Part shown: piece after piece, positions 46,515 through 55,073 of the stretch
How positions within the stretch are numbered: the stretch's first letter is position 1
How the letters are laid out: every line of letters begins with the position of its first letter
Assembly (NCBI RefSeq): GCF_003014495.1
Contig: NZ_PYGC01000001.1
Location: forward strand, 310,001-374,000
Source of the DNA: Prolixibacter denitrificans
GTDB taxonomy: Bacteria; Bacteroidota; Bacteroidia; Bacteroidales; Prolixibacteraceae
DNA: 64,000 nucleotides
Direction of reading: 5' to 3'
Program-made: the position numbers and the translations under genes
Notes under the pieces: model-generated
Told to the model about the DNA's origin: nothing
Databases searched by the model: none
Seen by the model: the letters and a program-made list of their open reading frames with translations, nothing else

Positions 46515-47522
46515 ATGAAAAAAATAACTCTGCTTGCACTGTTTGTGGGACTGCTGATTATGGCAGGATGTGCCCCGAAAACACAGAAATATGTATACAA
46601 CGAAGGCACCGTTTACACCACGCTTTATCACTTTATCTATTCGAGTCCTAACGGAAAAGATTTTAAGGACTCAATAGAATTAAAGATGAACGAATTCGGA
46701 AACTCGCTTTCCACCTTTATTCCTACTTCCACCATTTCACGTATCAACAAGAATGACTCGACAGTGAAAGTGGATCCTTACTTCCGGAAATGTTTCCTGA
46801 AAGCTGAAGAGGTTTCTAAAAAAACCAATGGTGCTTTCGATATGACTGTTGCCCCGTTGGTCAATGCTTGGGGATTTGGTTTTACCAAGAAAGACAGCAT
46901 CTCCCCTGGGTTGATTGACAGCCTGATGAAAACTGTCGGGTACCAAAAAGTGAAGTTGGTTGGCGATAAAATTGTTAAGGAAAATCCGAATACGATGCTT
47001 GACGCCAGTGCCATTTCCAAAGGAGAAGCGGTTGATATGGTTTGCGATTATCTGGCTTCGCATGGTTGCAAAAACTACATGGTAGAAATCGGCGGAGAAG
47101 TTCGGGCATATGGTGTCAATGCCAAAGGAGAAACCTGGCGTATCGGGATTAATAAGCCAAATAACAAGGGGTTATACGACGATAACGACCTGGAGGACGT
47201 TATTCACCTCAACGACAAAGCGCTGGCTACTTCTGGTAATTACCGGAATTTTTATGTGAAAGATGGCAAACGATACGCGCATACCATCGATCCTCACACG
47301 GGTTATCCGGTTCAGCATAGCCTGCTTAGTTCAAGCGTGCTCGCCAATAACTGCATGACTGCTGATGCTTATGCCACCGCCTTCATGGTATTGGGCGTTG
47401 AAAAAGCAAAAAAAATTGTGGAAAACGACCCGAATCTGGAAGCGTATTTCATTTATGCAGGGGACAACAACATGAATATGGTTTGGTATTCCAAGGGTTT
47501 TAAAAACCTCATTATAAAATAA
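46515..47522 (+). CDS. apbE: FAD:protein FMN transferase (flavin transferase lipoprotein)
   Basis: The 335-residue protein starts at 46515 with a lipoprotein signal, lipobox LIMAGC (Cys19). The ApbE fold follows: KTNGAFDMTVAPLVNAWGFG, MLDASAISKGEAVDMVCDYL, MVEIGGEVRAYG, YAHTIDPHTGYPVQHSLLSS and the metal/FAD site ADAYATAFMVLG. ApbE moves FMN from FAD to Thr of NqrB/NqrC-type proteins at the outer face of the membrane. Both acceptors are encoded in the nqr operon of this window. Other flavinylated acceptors may exist elsewhere. Confidence 0.95.
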   Translation: MKKITLLALFVGLLIMAGCAPKTQKYVYNEGTVYTTLYHFIYSSPNGKDFKDSIELKMNEFGNSLSTFIPTSTISRINKNDSTVKVDPYFRKCFLKAEEVSKKTNGAFDMTVAPLVNAWGFGFTKKDSISPGLIDSLMKTVGYQKVKLVGDKIVKENPNTMLDASAISKGEAVDMVCDYLASHGCKNYMVEIGGEVRAYGVNAKGETWRIGINKPNNKGLYDDNDLEDVIHLNDKALATSGNYRNFYVKDGKRYAHTIDPHTGYPVQHSLLSSSVLANNCMTADAYATAFMVLGVEKAKKIVENDPNLEAYFIYAGDNNMNMVWYSKGFKNLIIK

Positions 47523-47546
47523 CGATCGAATTTAGTTCGAAAAAAG

Positions 47547-47584
47547 AAATCCCGCAGCGTCAAGGTCGTTGCGGGATTTTTTAT
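47547..47584. terminator. Bidirectional intrinsic terminator between apbE and the CotH gene
   Basis: AAATCCCGCA (47547-47556) pairs with TGCGGGATTT (47570-47579), followed by T on the plus strand. A run of A precedes it, so it can work in both directions. Confidence 0.85.
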
Positions 47585-47588
47585 GCCA

Positions 47589-49808
47589 TCAGTTTTTCAG
47601 AACCTTTGTTACCATAGGCGGCTGATTTTGCTGCCAGACTTTCAGCAGGTAAATTCCTCTGGAAAGTTTCGGAAGAGATATACTGAATTGGTCTTGTTCA
47701 TCAGCTCCCGGTGTTCGTTCGCCTCGGTACACCATCTGCCCTTGCGAAGACCACAGCTCAATCTGCATGGGGCTCCTGCTGACTGTTTCAACCGAAAGGT
47801 GAATTTTATCGGAAAAAGGATTGGGATAGGTATGAATTCCGGAAACCGCCAACGATGGTTTGTCTTCTATTCCTGTTTCCAGTAACCACTGTGTATCCAT
47901 CCAGTTGAGACGATCCTGCAACCAGTCCTTTAAATAATTGATTTCAGCAACGTACGACGAACCAACAAATGCATTGGGCCAAACATACTGTCCAATGACC
48001 GGCCAACGTTTAAAGTTACGATCGATAGCAGCTCCCAGCATTTCTACCTGCTCATCGATGTAGTTGCTGAGCGAGTCGTTGTTAAACGAGCTGTTTCGTA
48101 ATTCTGTCCAGCGGTCAAATAACGCTTTTCGGTAAGGCTCATCCTGCATCAACCGGAACCACCAGTGCATACAATTGGGCTCATCCGGTCCGAAATGCGT
48201 ATATACCCATTGATCGGTTGCCAGAAAATCCGGTGCGTAATCGACATTGCCGAACGCCAGATTGAAATCCCACAGCGGGCCGGCAAATAGCTTCCCACCG
48301 TTCGAGTCTTTCTTCTTGTAAAAATAAGTGCTATACCGATAAGCATCTACGTTATTTCCCAGCTCCGACATGATTTGAATATCGATGAACGAGGTAATGT
48401 CGATGTATTTCGGATAGCCGTTCACGGGGTCCGCAAACTGACTGCCGTTGAGCATATTCTCGAACCCAGTGATAAAATCCTGAATGTAACCTCTCTGCTC
48501 GGTAACAATATCTTCTGCCTTTGGGTAGTAATAGGAAAACGCATACCGCCGGGCATTCATAAACGTAGTTTGCGGATACGAATAAAAGTAATCATTCGCA
48601 GTGAGTCCATCCAGTTTGTCGACCCGGACAATGTATCCTCCGGTCAAATCGTCGCCCGAAATTTCTTCTTCTTTCAGTTTATTGATGTCAACCCGGTTTT
48701 TATCACGCTTGATTTTTTCGATCAACAAATAAACGCCGTTGTAATTGCCGTTCAGATAAACTTCGCAAAAGCGGAACCGCGGTTGCCATTGCCCCAACTT
48801 TGCCCCGAAATAATAGGTCAGTGCATTTCGTAACATCGTTTTGTCGCTGTAGGGAGCGTACAAAACCCAATCGCTCTCCTCCGGCATTCCCAACAACGTC
48901 ACCGTCGAATCTTCACCAGCTTCATTACGGACTTCGACGGAATATGATTTTTTCGGAAACATCTGGGACGATTGTCCGCGAATTTCAATACCAATATCTC
49001 CATTATAGTCCGTCGGCTCATCGTAAATGGTATTCTTAGCTCCGTCCCCGTTGTCGATAACCTGCATCTTTGCCATGATTTTGGGCTCATCAGGAATCGT
49101 TTGTCCTTCTGTACTTATCATGATCAAAGGGAGATAGGAAAACTCTTCAGCGGGTTCGGTAAACCAGGATGGAACCGGACGATAATCATTACTTGTGTCA
49201 GTAATGCCCAAACTCAACCAGGTCGAAGACGATAAATCACTTGATGTAGCGTTGGCATTATGTACCTGCAACGCCAGAATATTCCGTCCGTTTAGAAGAT
49301 ATAGTTTTAGGCTGTCACGATGAATCAGGAATGAAGGCGGAACACCTCCCTGTGGAATCTGCGCTTCATAAGCGTACGAATCAGCAAATTGATCATGTGC
49401 CGGACGAATTCCGGGCGTACCAATATTGGCCCGCGCAATTTCGTGGCCATTCAAGTATGCGACAAAGCCATCATCGAAATCAACATGTAAAACAGCCCGG
49501 CCAACAGCCGCCGAATCGACAATATCAAACTCGGTCCGCATGTAAACCGATGTACACGAAGGAATCACTGTCCCGTCATCGTTATCGCCGTAACCAATAC
49601 CTCCGGGGCCTTGCTCCCACGTCGAATCATCGAAGTTCAAATCGGCCCAGCTAAGCGGCGGTTCGGAAGTGCCAATGAAATAGTGCCATGTATCATCGTC
49701 GTAAACAACCGATTCCCAATGGTCAACATCCTGTGCCGACAACCGGTTGGTTACAGCCACAAGCAAAAAAATAACAGCTAACGCGAAAGGGACACGAATG
49801 GAAAGCAT
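47589..49808 (-). CDS. Secreted CotH-kinase family protein with T9SS sorting domain
   Basis: The 739-residue protein has a signal peptide (residues 1-25). A beta-rich N-terminal domain (about 30-205, with YMRTEF and AVLHVDFDDGFVAYLNGHEI) resembles galactose-binding-like domains. The CotH kinase fold spans about 225-640, with GIEIRGQSS, YLNGNYNGVYLLIEKI, DLTGGYIV and the metal-site region GPLWDFNLAFG (Asp514). The last 85 residues (HTYPNPFSD... GIYLLKVW) are a T9SS type A sorting domain. It is probably attached or released at the cell surface. CotH proteins phosphorylate extracellular proteins in Bacillus; the target here is unknown. Confidence 0.9.
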   Translation of the reverse strand: MLSIRVPFALAVIFLLVAVTNRLSAQDVDHWESVVYDDDTWHYFIGTSEPPLSWADLNFDDSTWEQGPGGIGYGDNDDGTVIPSCTSVYMRTEFDIVDSAAVGRAVLHVDFDDGFVAYLNGHEIARANIGTPGIRPAHDQFADSYAYEAQIPQGGVPPSFLIHRDSLKLYLLNGRNILALQVHNANATSSDLSSSTWLSLGITDTSNDYRPVPSWFTEPAEEFSYLPLIMISTEGQTIPDEPKIMAKMQVIDNGDGAKNTIYDEPTDYNGDIGIEIRGQSSQMFPKKSYSVEVRNEAGEDSTVTLLGMPEESDWVLYAPYSDKTMLRNALTYYFGAKLGQWQPRFRFCEVYLNGNYNGVYLLIEKIKRDKNRVDINKLKEEEISGDDLTGGYIVRVDKLDGLTANDYFYSYPQTTFMNARRYAFSYYYPKAEDIVTEQRGYIQDFITGFENMLNGSQFADPVNGYPKYIDITSFIDIQIMSELGNNVDAYRYSTYFYKKKDSNGGKLFAGPLWDFNLAFGNVDYAPDFLATDQWVYTHFGPDEPNCMHWWFRLMQDEPYRKALFDRWTELRNSSFNNDSLSNYIDEQVEMLGAAIDRNFKRWPVIGQYVWPNAFVGSSYVAEINYLKDWLQDRLNWMDTQWLLETGIEDKPSLAVSGIHTYPNPFSDKIHLSVETVSRSPMQIELWSSQGQMVYRGERTPGADEQDQFSISLPKLSRGIYLLKVWQQNQPPMVTKVLKN

Positions 49809-50072
49809 GATTGGTTAATTGTTTGGTTTAGATTAGTTCTGAAATCAAGGTAAAAATAACAAAATCTCAAAATCTTAGCTCCGGAAAGTTTCTTGTTCCC
49901 GACATACAGAAGACCTTTGATAAATATAACCGAAATTACTTTTCCTTTTGGTCAGAATTCCCTGTTCTAAATAGTGGGTACCACTTGACTTCTTATCTGT
50001 TTCGCCTTATTTTTAATAACAATAACATTCCCCTCCCCGGAGTTCACCATTCACCAGTGAAACGGAATACCT

Positions 50073-50885
50073 ATGAAGTATTTTTACCTTGTTGTCCTGC
50101 TTTTTTCTGCCCATACTATTTTAGCCAGCTCGTTACCACGACCGGTTGAATTGTCCGACCCAATTTTGGTAAAAGACTGGCAAAACGGAAGAGCGGTGAA
50201 CGTTACCCTGGAAATCGATACACTTTCTCCGACTCATTTTTTCCTGGAGATTGCCAAAATCGATGGCCAACTATTGCGTCAGGTGCGTTTTTACGGAGCC
50301 GGAGAAAAGGTTTCTCTCGACAATCTTTCTCACAAGCTGAATAAGAAGAAAGTGATAGAAGACGGAATTTTCAAACAATGGTACCCCAATGGCAACCTCT
50401 ACTCGACGGAGACATTTCAAATGGGGGTTCCGACCGGAGTCAAAATAGTCTACCATTCTAACGGAGAAAAAGAATTCTATTGCGTTTACGATCCACCGGG
50501 GTTCATCTCCGAGCTTCATTCATATACCCGGACAGGCAAAGAGGTAAATGTGAATAAATACCTCGATAACAAAATTTATAGCAAAGTAGACCGGGAACCC
50601 CAATTCCCGAAAGGTGAAACAGCACTACGTCTGTACATCAACCAACATATCAACTACCCCGAAGAAGCTTTGAAAAAGGGGATCGTCGGCGAAGTGGTCG
50701 TTGCGTTTGTGGTCGACGAAAACGGACGAATTATCGACCCGGAGGTTGAAAAATCTCCCAGTCAGCTTCTTTCACAGGAAGCAATTCGTATGGTCAGCCA
50801 CATGCCACGATGGCAGCCGGGGTTCCTGGCAGGTTATCCCGTTAAATCGCGAAAGACTGTTTCTATTATGTTCCGGGCTTTCTAA
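50073..50885 (+). CDS. Exported MORN-like / TonB C-terminal domain protein
   Basis: The 270-residue protein has a signal peptide (about residues 1-19). A MORN-like part (about 96-145, with GIFKQWYPNGNLYSTETFQ and KIVYHSNGEKEF) is followed by a TonB C-terminal domain (about 178-270: QFPKGETALRLYINQHINYP, GIVGEVVVAFVVDENGRI and PRWQPG). It lacks the Pro-rich spacer and single N-terminal anchor of classic TonB. It probably works in the periplasm at the outer membrane. It is monocistronic as far as can be seen. Confidence 0.82.
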   Translation: MKYFYLVVLLFSAHTILASSLPRPVELSDPILVKDWQNGRAVNVTLEIDTLSPTHFFLEIAKIDGQLLRQVRFYGAGEKVSLDNLSHKLNKKKVIEDGIFKQWYPNGNLYSTETFQMGVPTGVKIVYHSNGEKEFYCVYDPPGFISELHSYTRTGKEVNVNKYLDNKIYSKVDREPQFPKGETALRLYINQHINYPEEALKKGIVGEVVVAFVVDENGRIIDPEVEKSPSQLLSQEAIRMVSHMPRWQPGFLAGYPVKSRKTVSIMFRAF

Positions 50886-51029
50886 CCTTCCCCAACCACA
50901 ATTTCATTGGCATCTCTAACTTGTTAGATTTCTCTCTTAGTATTCATTGTTCATGCCGAACAAAAAAAGCAATGAACCGTAAGGAAGCACTGTCTGTTCA
51001 AACACTGAACAAATAAAAACCAGAAGATA

Positions 51030-52034
51030 ATGCAGAACAGACAGATTATATTAAAATCAAGGCCTGTCGGACGGCCAACCGGAGATAATTTTGAGTTAAA
51101 AGAAATCGAAGTTCCAACTCCCGCAGAAGGAGAGATTTTGGTTAAGTCCCTCTACATTTCAGTCGATCCATATATGCGTGGCCGAATGAGCGACGCCAAG
51201 TCGTATGTCGAACCGTTCAAGGTAGGAGAACCGATTAACGGCGGTGCCGTAGCTGAAGTGGTAGAAAGTCGTCATGCTGGGTTTTCCAAAGGAGACGTCG
51301 TTGTTGGACGCCCGCTGGCCTGGCAGGAGTTGCAGGTTGTCCCGGCCGAAACAGTTAACAAGATTGACAAAAATGCTGCACCGCTGAGTTACTATTTGGG
51401 AATCCTGGGCATGACAGGAATGACCGCTTATTTCGGTTTACTCGATATTGGCAAACCCCAAAAAGGTGAAACTGTTGTGGTGTCAGGTGCGGCCGGAGCA
51501 GTTGGAACTGCCGTGGGACAAATTGCTCAAATTCAGGGTTGCCGTGTGGTCGGAATCGCCGGAAGCGATGAAAAACTTCGTTACCTGAAAGACGAACTCC
51601 ATTTTGATGAGGTTATCAATTACCATGAAGAGAAGGAGATGGAAAAAGCAATCGCTGATGCATGTCCCGACGGAGTTGATGTTTACTTCGACAATGTGGG
51701 GGGCGAAATTTCCGATGCAGTGATGGCGAACATCAACAAATTTGCACGCATTCCTATCTGCGGACAGATCTCACTCTACAATGCCACTAGTGTTCCGACC
51801 GGGCCTCGCATACAACCCATTATTCTCAAGAAAAGCGCGTTGATGCAAGGATTTATCATCAGCAACTACCTTGACCGTTTCCCGGAAGGAATAACCCAGC
51901 TCACCGAATGGGTGAAAGAAGGAAAACTAAAACATCGCGAAACCGTTGTCAAAGGATTTGAGAAATTGCCGGAAGCTTTCATCGGACTATTCGACGGAGT
52001 GAATACCGGAAAATTAATTGTCGAAACAAAATAA
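51030..52034 (+). CDS. Zinc-independent medium-chain NADP(H) oxidoreductase
   Basis: The 334-residue protein matches the leukotriene B4 12-hydroxydehydrogenase/CurA-type MDR family. The N-terminal YISVDPYMRGRMSDAKSY and LGMTGMTAYFGLLDI are typical. The nucleotide site is VVSGAAGAVGTAVGQIAQ with VDVYFDNVGGE after it. Catalytic zinc ligands are absent. Such enzymes reduce alpha,beta-unsaturated carbonyls, but the substrate is unknown. It is 20 bases upstream of an Old Yellow Enzyme gene, so the two are probably co-transcribed. Confidence 0.92.
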   Translation: MQNRQIILKSRPVGRPTGDNFELKEIEVPTPAEGEILVKSLYISVDPYMRGRMSDAKSYVEPFKVGEPINGGAVAEVVESRHAGFSKGDVVVGRPLAWQELQVVPAETVNKIDKNAAPLSYYLGILGMTGMTAYFGLLDIGKPQKGETVVVSGAAGAVGTAVGQIAQIQGCRVVGIAGSDEKLRYLKDELHFDEVINYHEEKEMEKAIADACPDGVDVYFDNVGGEISDAVMANINKFARIPICGQISLYNATSVPTGPRIQPIILKKSALMQGFIISNYLDRFPEGITQLTEWVKEGKLKHRETVVKGFEKLPEAFIGLFDGVNTGKLIVETK

Positions 52035-52054
52035 ACGCCCCAAGATACAAGAAT

Positions 52055-53191
52055 ATGAACCCTAAATATGCTTCCCTTTGGGAACCGTTCCGTTTACCGG
52101 TTTCCGGAATTGATTTGAAAAACCGAATCATGATGGCCCCCATGACCACCTGGTCAGGTAACCCCGACGGCACCGTTTCGGACGCCGAAATTGAGTACTA
52201 TAAAAAACGCTCGGGCGGTGCTGGCGTAGTCGCTACTGCCTGTGCTTACGTCATGCCGGAAGGCAAGGCATTTTCAGGCCAAATCGGGGTCCATTCCGAT
52301 GACATGCTCCCCAGTCTGACGCGAATAGCCCAAACCATCCAGAAGGAAGGTGCCAAAGCAATTCTGCAAATTCATCACGGAGGAAGAATGTGCCCTCCCG
52401 GTGAAGTACCGGAGGGTCAGCCTGTCAGTGCGAGCGCTGTTGCAGCTGAACGTGAAGGAGCCGCCGTTCCGCGGGCTATGACCGAAGAAGAAATTCTGGC
52501 CGCCATCAAAGCTTATGGGAATGCCACGCGACTGGCGATTCTCGCTGGCTTCGACGGGGTGGAAATTCATGGAGCCAACACGTATCTAATTCAGCAGTTC
52601 TTTTCACCGCACTCTAATCGCCGGACCGACGAATGGGGCGGTACACTGGAAAAACGGATGAAATTTCCGCTGGCGGTGGTCGACGATGTTTTGAAAAATG
52701 TCAAGCAATACGCTACATCTCCTTTCGCGGTTGGTTACAGGCTTTCGCCCGAAGAGATGGAAGAACCGGGAATTACCATCGAAGATACATTTCAACTGGT
52801 GGATGCCTTGGCTGAAAAGCCGATAGACTACCTGCATATTTCGACGCTCGATTTCTGGGGTGGTTCCATGCGTGATGAATCAGATAAACGCTCGCGCACC
52901 ACGTTAATACAGGAATGCGTTGGCAACAAAATTCCGGTTATCGGAGTAGGTTCTCTTCACACTCCCGACGACGTACTGAAAGTCGTAGAAGAAGGGAATG
53001 TACCACTGGTTGCATTGGGACGTGAGTTACTAATGGAACCGGAATGGGTGCAGAAAGCTCAGAATGGTTCGACAGACAAAATCCGAACGACGCTTTCCGT
53101 TCACGATCAGGATGAACTGGTGATTCCGGATAACCTGTGGCACGGTTTAATAACCCGTAAAGGCTGGTTGCCGGTTGTAGACAACGAATAA
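52055..53191 (+). CDS. Old Yellow Enzyme family NADH-flavin oxidoreductase
   Basis: The 378-residue protein is a TIM-barrel FMN enzyme of the OYE/NADH oxidase group without the second FAD domain. Visible are NRIMMAPMTTW, GGRMCPP, GFDGVEIHGANTYLIQQFFSP, and NRRTDEWGG, then PVIGVGSLHTPDD and VALGRELLMEPEW for FMN phosphate binding. It could reduce activated C=C bonds, and pairs with the MDR reductase upstream. A terminator follows. Confidence 0.93.
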   Translation: MNPKYASLWEPFRLPVSGIDLKNRIMMAPMTTWSGNPDGTVSDAEIEYYKKRSGGAGVVATACAYVMPEGKAFSGQIGVHSDDMLPSLTRIAQTIQKEGAKAILQIHHGGRMCPPGEVPEGQPVSASAVAAEREGAAVPRAMTEEEILAAIKAYGNATRLAILAGFDGVEIHGANTYLIQQFFSPHSNRRTDEWGGTLEKRMKFPLAVVDDVLKNVKQYATSPFAVGYRLSPEEMEEPGITIEDTFQLVDALAEKPIDYLHISTLDFWGGSMRDESDKRSRTTLIQECVGNKIPVIGVGSLHTPDDVLKVVEEGNVPLVALGRELLMEPEWVQKAQNGSTDKIRTTLSVHDQDELVIPDNLWHGLITRKGWLPVVDNE

Positions 53192-53200
53192 CAACGAATG

Positions 53201-53229
53201 GAGGGAGAACGAGTGTTTTCCCTCTTTTT
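53201..53229 (+). terminator. Intrinsic terminator after the OYE gene
   Basis: GAGGGA (53201-53206) pairs with TCCCTC (53219-53224), followed by TTTTT. It reaches the 3' end of the convergent GT2 gene. Confidence 0.7.
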
Positions 53230-54226
53230 ATTTCTTGTAGTTCACCGAGCGCAGACTCAACCATGTTCCCCGAAAGGGCACCAGGAAATAATAAGCCAAC
53301 AAGCGACGATACAAATGTGTGTACTGATTTAACCGCCGAACGAAGAAAAACGGAAGTCCGAAAATGGCGGGTACTAATTTTCCCAGAAGGACACCTGTCA
53401 TGACCACGAAATGCAGACCGGCAGCAGATAAACCGCGGTAGTGCCGCGAGAGATAAACGTGCCTGGAAATAATGACTTCCGATTTGGTTAGCGCCGTAAC
53501 CCTCGGATTGATGCGCGTGGCTCCTCCGTGGTTGTGAATAATAGAAACGCGGTTATGCAACGCCACTTTTCCTCCGGCATCGGTTGCTCGTTTGCACAAG
53601 TCGACATCTTCGTAGTACAACCAGTAATCATCATTCCAGCCGCCCAACTCTTCAAACTGCTGCTTCGAAATCATCACCACCGAACCGGAAACCCAGTCAG
53701 GATAAATAATCTTCTTTTCAGACGAAAAACGCGCTGCCAACTCGTTTTTTTTCACTTTCCGGTAGACCGCACGCAATATTCCGCTTAGCGTGAATAACGT
53801 GGGGAAAAATCCAAAAGGGCGTTCTTCGCGACCGTTGCTGTTTTTCTGTCCGCAAGAAAGAATAGTTATTGGAGCCTCGCGCCGAATAGTTGCCAGCAAT
53901 TCCTTTACTGCTTCTTCTGACGCAACTGTGTCGGGATTCAGAAAGAGGAAATACTCACCGGTTGAAACTTTGGCTCCCAGGTTGCATCCGCTGGAAAAAC
54001 CGTTGTTACCACTATTCAGATGAAAACGGAACTCCGGAAATCGTTGTTGAAAAGCCTCCAACTTGCCATCATTCGAGCAGTTATCGACCACATTCACCTC
54101 GAAAGAGAATTCCTCTCCACTAAAGTTTTTCAGGGCTTCCAAACAATTCGCCAAATGTTTCCACCCCCGGTAATTGACTATAATTATGGATAAATCAACC
54201 AAAGCACAACAGTTTGTTTGCGTCAC
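53228..54226 (-). CDS. GT2 family rhamnosyltransferase-like glycosyltransferase
   Basis: The 332-residue protein has the GT2 fold of WbbL/RfbF-type enzymes: LSIIIVNYRGWKHLANCLEA, VVDNCSNDGK, LNPDTVASEEAV, GGWNDDYWLYYEDVDLCKRA. A hydrophobic C-terminal part (about 280-310) suggests membrane association. It resembles the N-terminal half of the fusion at 22215 and is not obviously in an operon. Confidence 0.88.
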   Translation of the reverse strand: MTQTNCCALVDLSIIIVNYRGWKHLANCLEALKNFSGEEFSFEVNVVDNCSNDGKLEAFQQRFPEFRFHLNSGNNGFSSGCNLGAKVSTGEYFLFLNPDTVASEEAVKELLATIRREAPITILSCGQKNSNGREERPFGFFPTLFTLSGILRAVYRKVKKNELAARFSSEKKIIYPDWVSGSVVMISKQQFEELGGWNDDYWLYYEDVDLCKRATDAGGKVALHNRVSIIHNHGGATRINPRVTALTKSEVIISRHVYLSRHYRGLSAAGLHFVVMTGVLLGKLVPAIFGLPFFFVRRLNQYTHLYRRLLAYYFLVPFRGTWLSLRSVNYKK

Positions 54227-54428
54227 GAAAATATAAATTTAACTCATTGAAGTTGGCAAGAATCTCACTTATTGACTTTTTCATGTATAAAAAACACTCA
54301 ACTACTCTACATTCAGAAAGCTGACAATCTGTCCTTTGCCCTCAAATTTCAATTTATTATCCCCGGAAATGAGAGCGAATTATGGATTCTTTGTTTAAAT
54401 TACGCCGTATTTTGTATCGAAGAGAAAG

Positions 54429-54761
54429 ATGTATCGCAACCTTATTGCGTTATTGACCGTAGGCATTTTACTCACTGTATTGGGTATTGATACCAGTTGG
54501 GGTAATGAAAATCACGCGGTTCGTCCGGAAACAAGTTCGCATTCCGGAACAATCTCTCACATCCTCTCACCATCCATTATTTTTGAAAGCGGTGTTACTG
54601 ATTTTCCCGGAACGGAAAGTCAATCACTGCCGGTAATGGTTCGCCTTGCCGGGAACACCAAATCGACTTTTAACTTTCAAATTTTCCCGAATGCACTCCG
54701 CCAGCCTTTCATCACCCGGAAAAGGCCGATATACATCATGGTGAGGTGCCTTCGAAATTAG
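54429..54761 (+). CDS. Small hypothetical exported protein
   Basis: A 110-residue frame starts with a convincing signal peptide (MYRNLIALLTVGILLTVLGI ... SWG). The remainder is not recognised. The mature part is Ser/Pro-rich, then ends with basic residues (TRKRPIYIMVRCLRN). It lies between a GT2 gene and a small membrane protein. It is credible because of the signal peptide but has no family support; it could also be a degraded gene. Confidence 0.45.
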   Translation: MYRNLIALLTVGILLTVLGIDTSWGNENHAVRPETSSHSGTISHILSPSIIFESGVTDFPGTESQSLPVMVRLAGNTKSTFNFQIFPNALRQPFITRKRPIYIMVRCLRN

Positions 54762-54850
54762 CGTAATCACGTCATACGAATGAAAAAAAAGTCCCGGAGA
54801 TGACCTTCCGGGAAGAACATTGATGTATCGTTAATTGAAAAAATAAAGAG

Positions 54851-54994
54851 ATGGAAAAACAAGAAGTACAACAGGACAACAGTGCAGAAAACGGCAAAAA
54901 GCATTTCAATAAAGACATCTTTTTGATGGTGGCTGTTATTGCCGGACTCATCATTGTTCTGGTAGTCATCAAACATTTGATGGGACTCCAGTAA
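54851..54994 (+). CDS. Small single-helix membrane protein (47 aa)
   Basis: The frame from 54851 encodes 47 residues: a charged, Gln-rich N-terminus (MEKQEVQQDN...) followed by one membrane helix (FLMVAVIAGLIIVLVVIKHL). An AAAGAG ribosome-binding-like site lies just upstream. Hairpins flank it: 54792-54813 before and 55023-55050 after. The function is unknown; single-helix proteins of this kind are often accessory subunits or regulators of membrane complexes. It runs convergent to the tricorn protease gene. Confidence 0.6.
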   Translation: MEKQEVQQDNSAENGKKHFNKDIFLMVAVIAGLIIVLVVIKHLMGLQ

Positions 54995-55022
54995 AAACTC
55001 CGGTTTTTGATTAAAACATAAA

Positions 55023-55055
55023 AAAGGCGCCAATACAAACCGGCGCCTTTCTCTT
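55023..55055. terminator. Bidirectional terminator between the small gene and the tricorn gene
   Basis: AAAGGCGCC (55023-55031) pairs with GGCGCCTTT (55042-55050), with T-rich sequence on the plus side and A-rich on the other. Confidence 0.85.
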
Positions 55056-55073
55056 TTATAATAACTCTTTCAG

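Noticed and set aside
54767-55033. Minus-strand frame with hydrophobic segment opposite the 47-residue gene
   Set aside because: Its hydrophobicity mirrors the helix of the plus-strand gene, and it runs through a terminator-like hairpin; the plus frame has the better start and ribosome-binding site.
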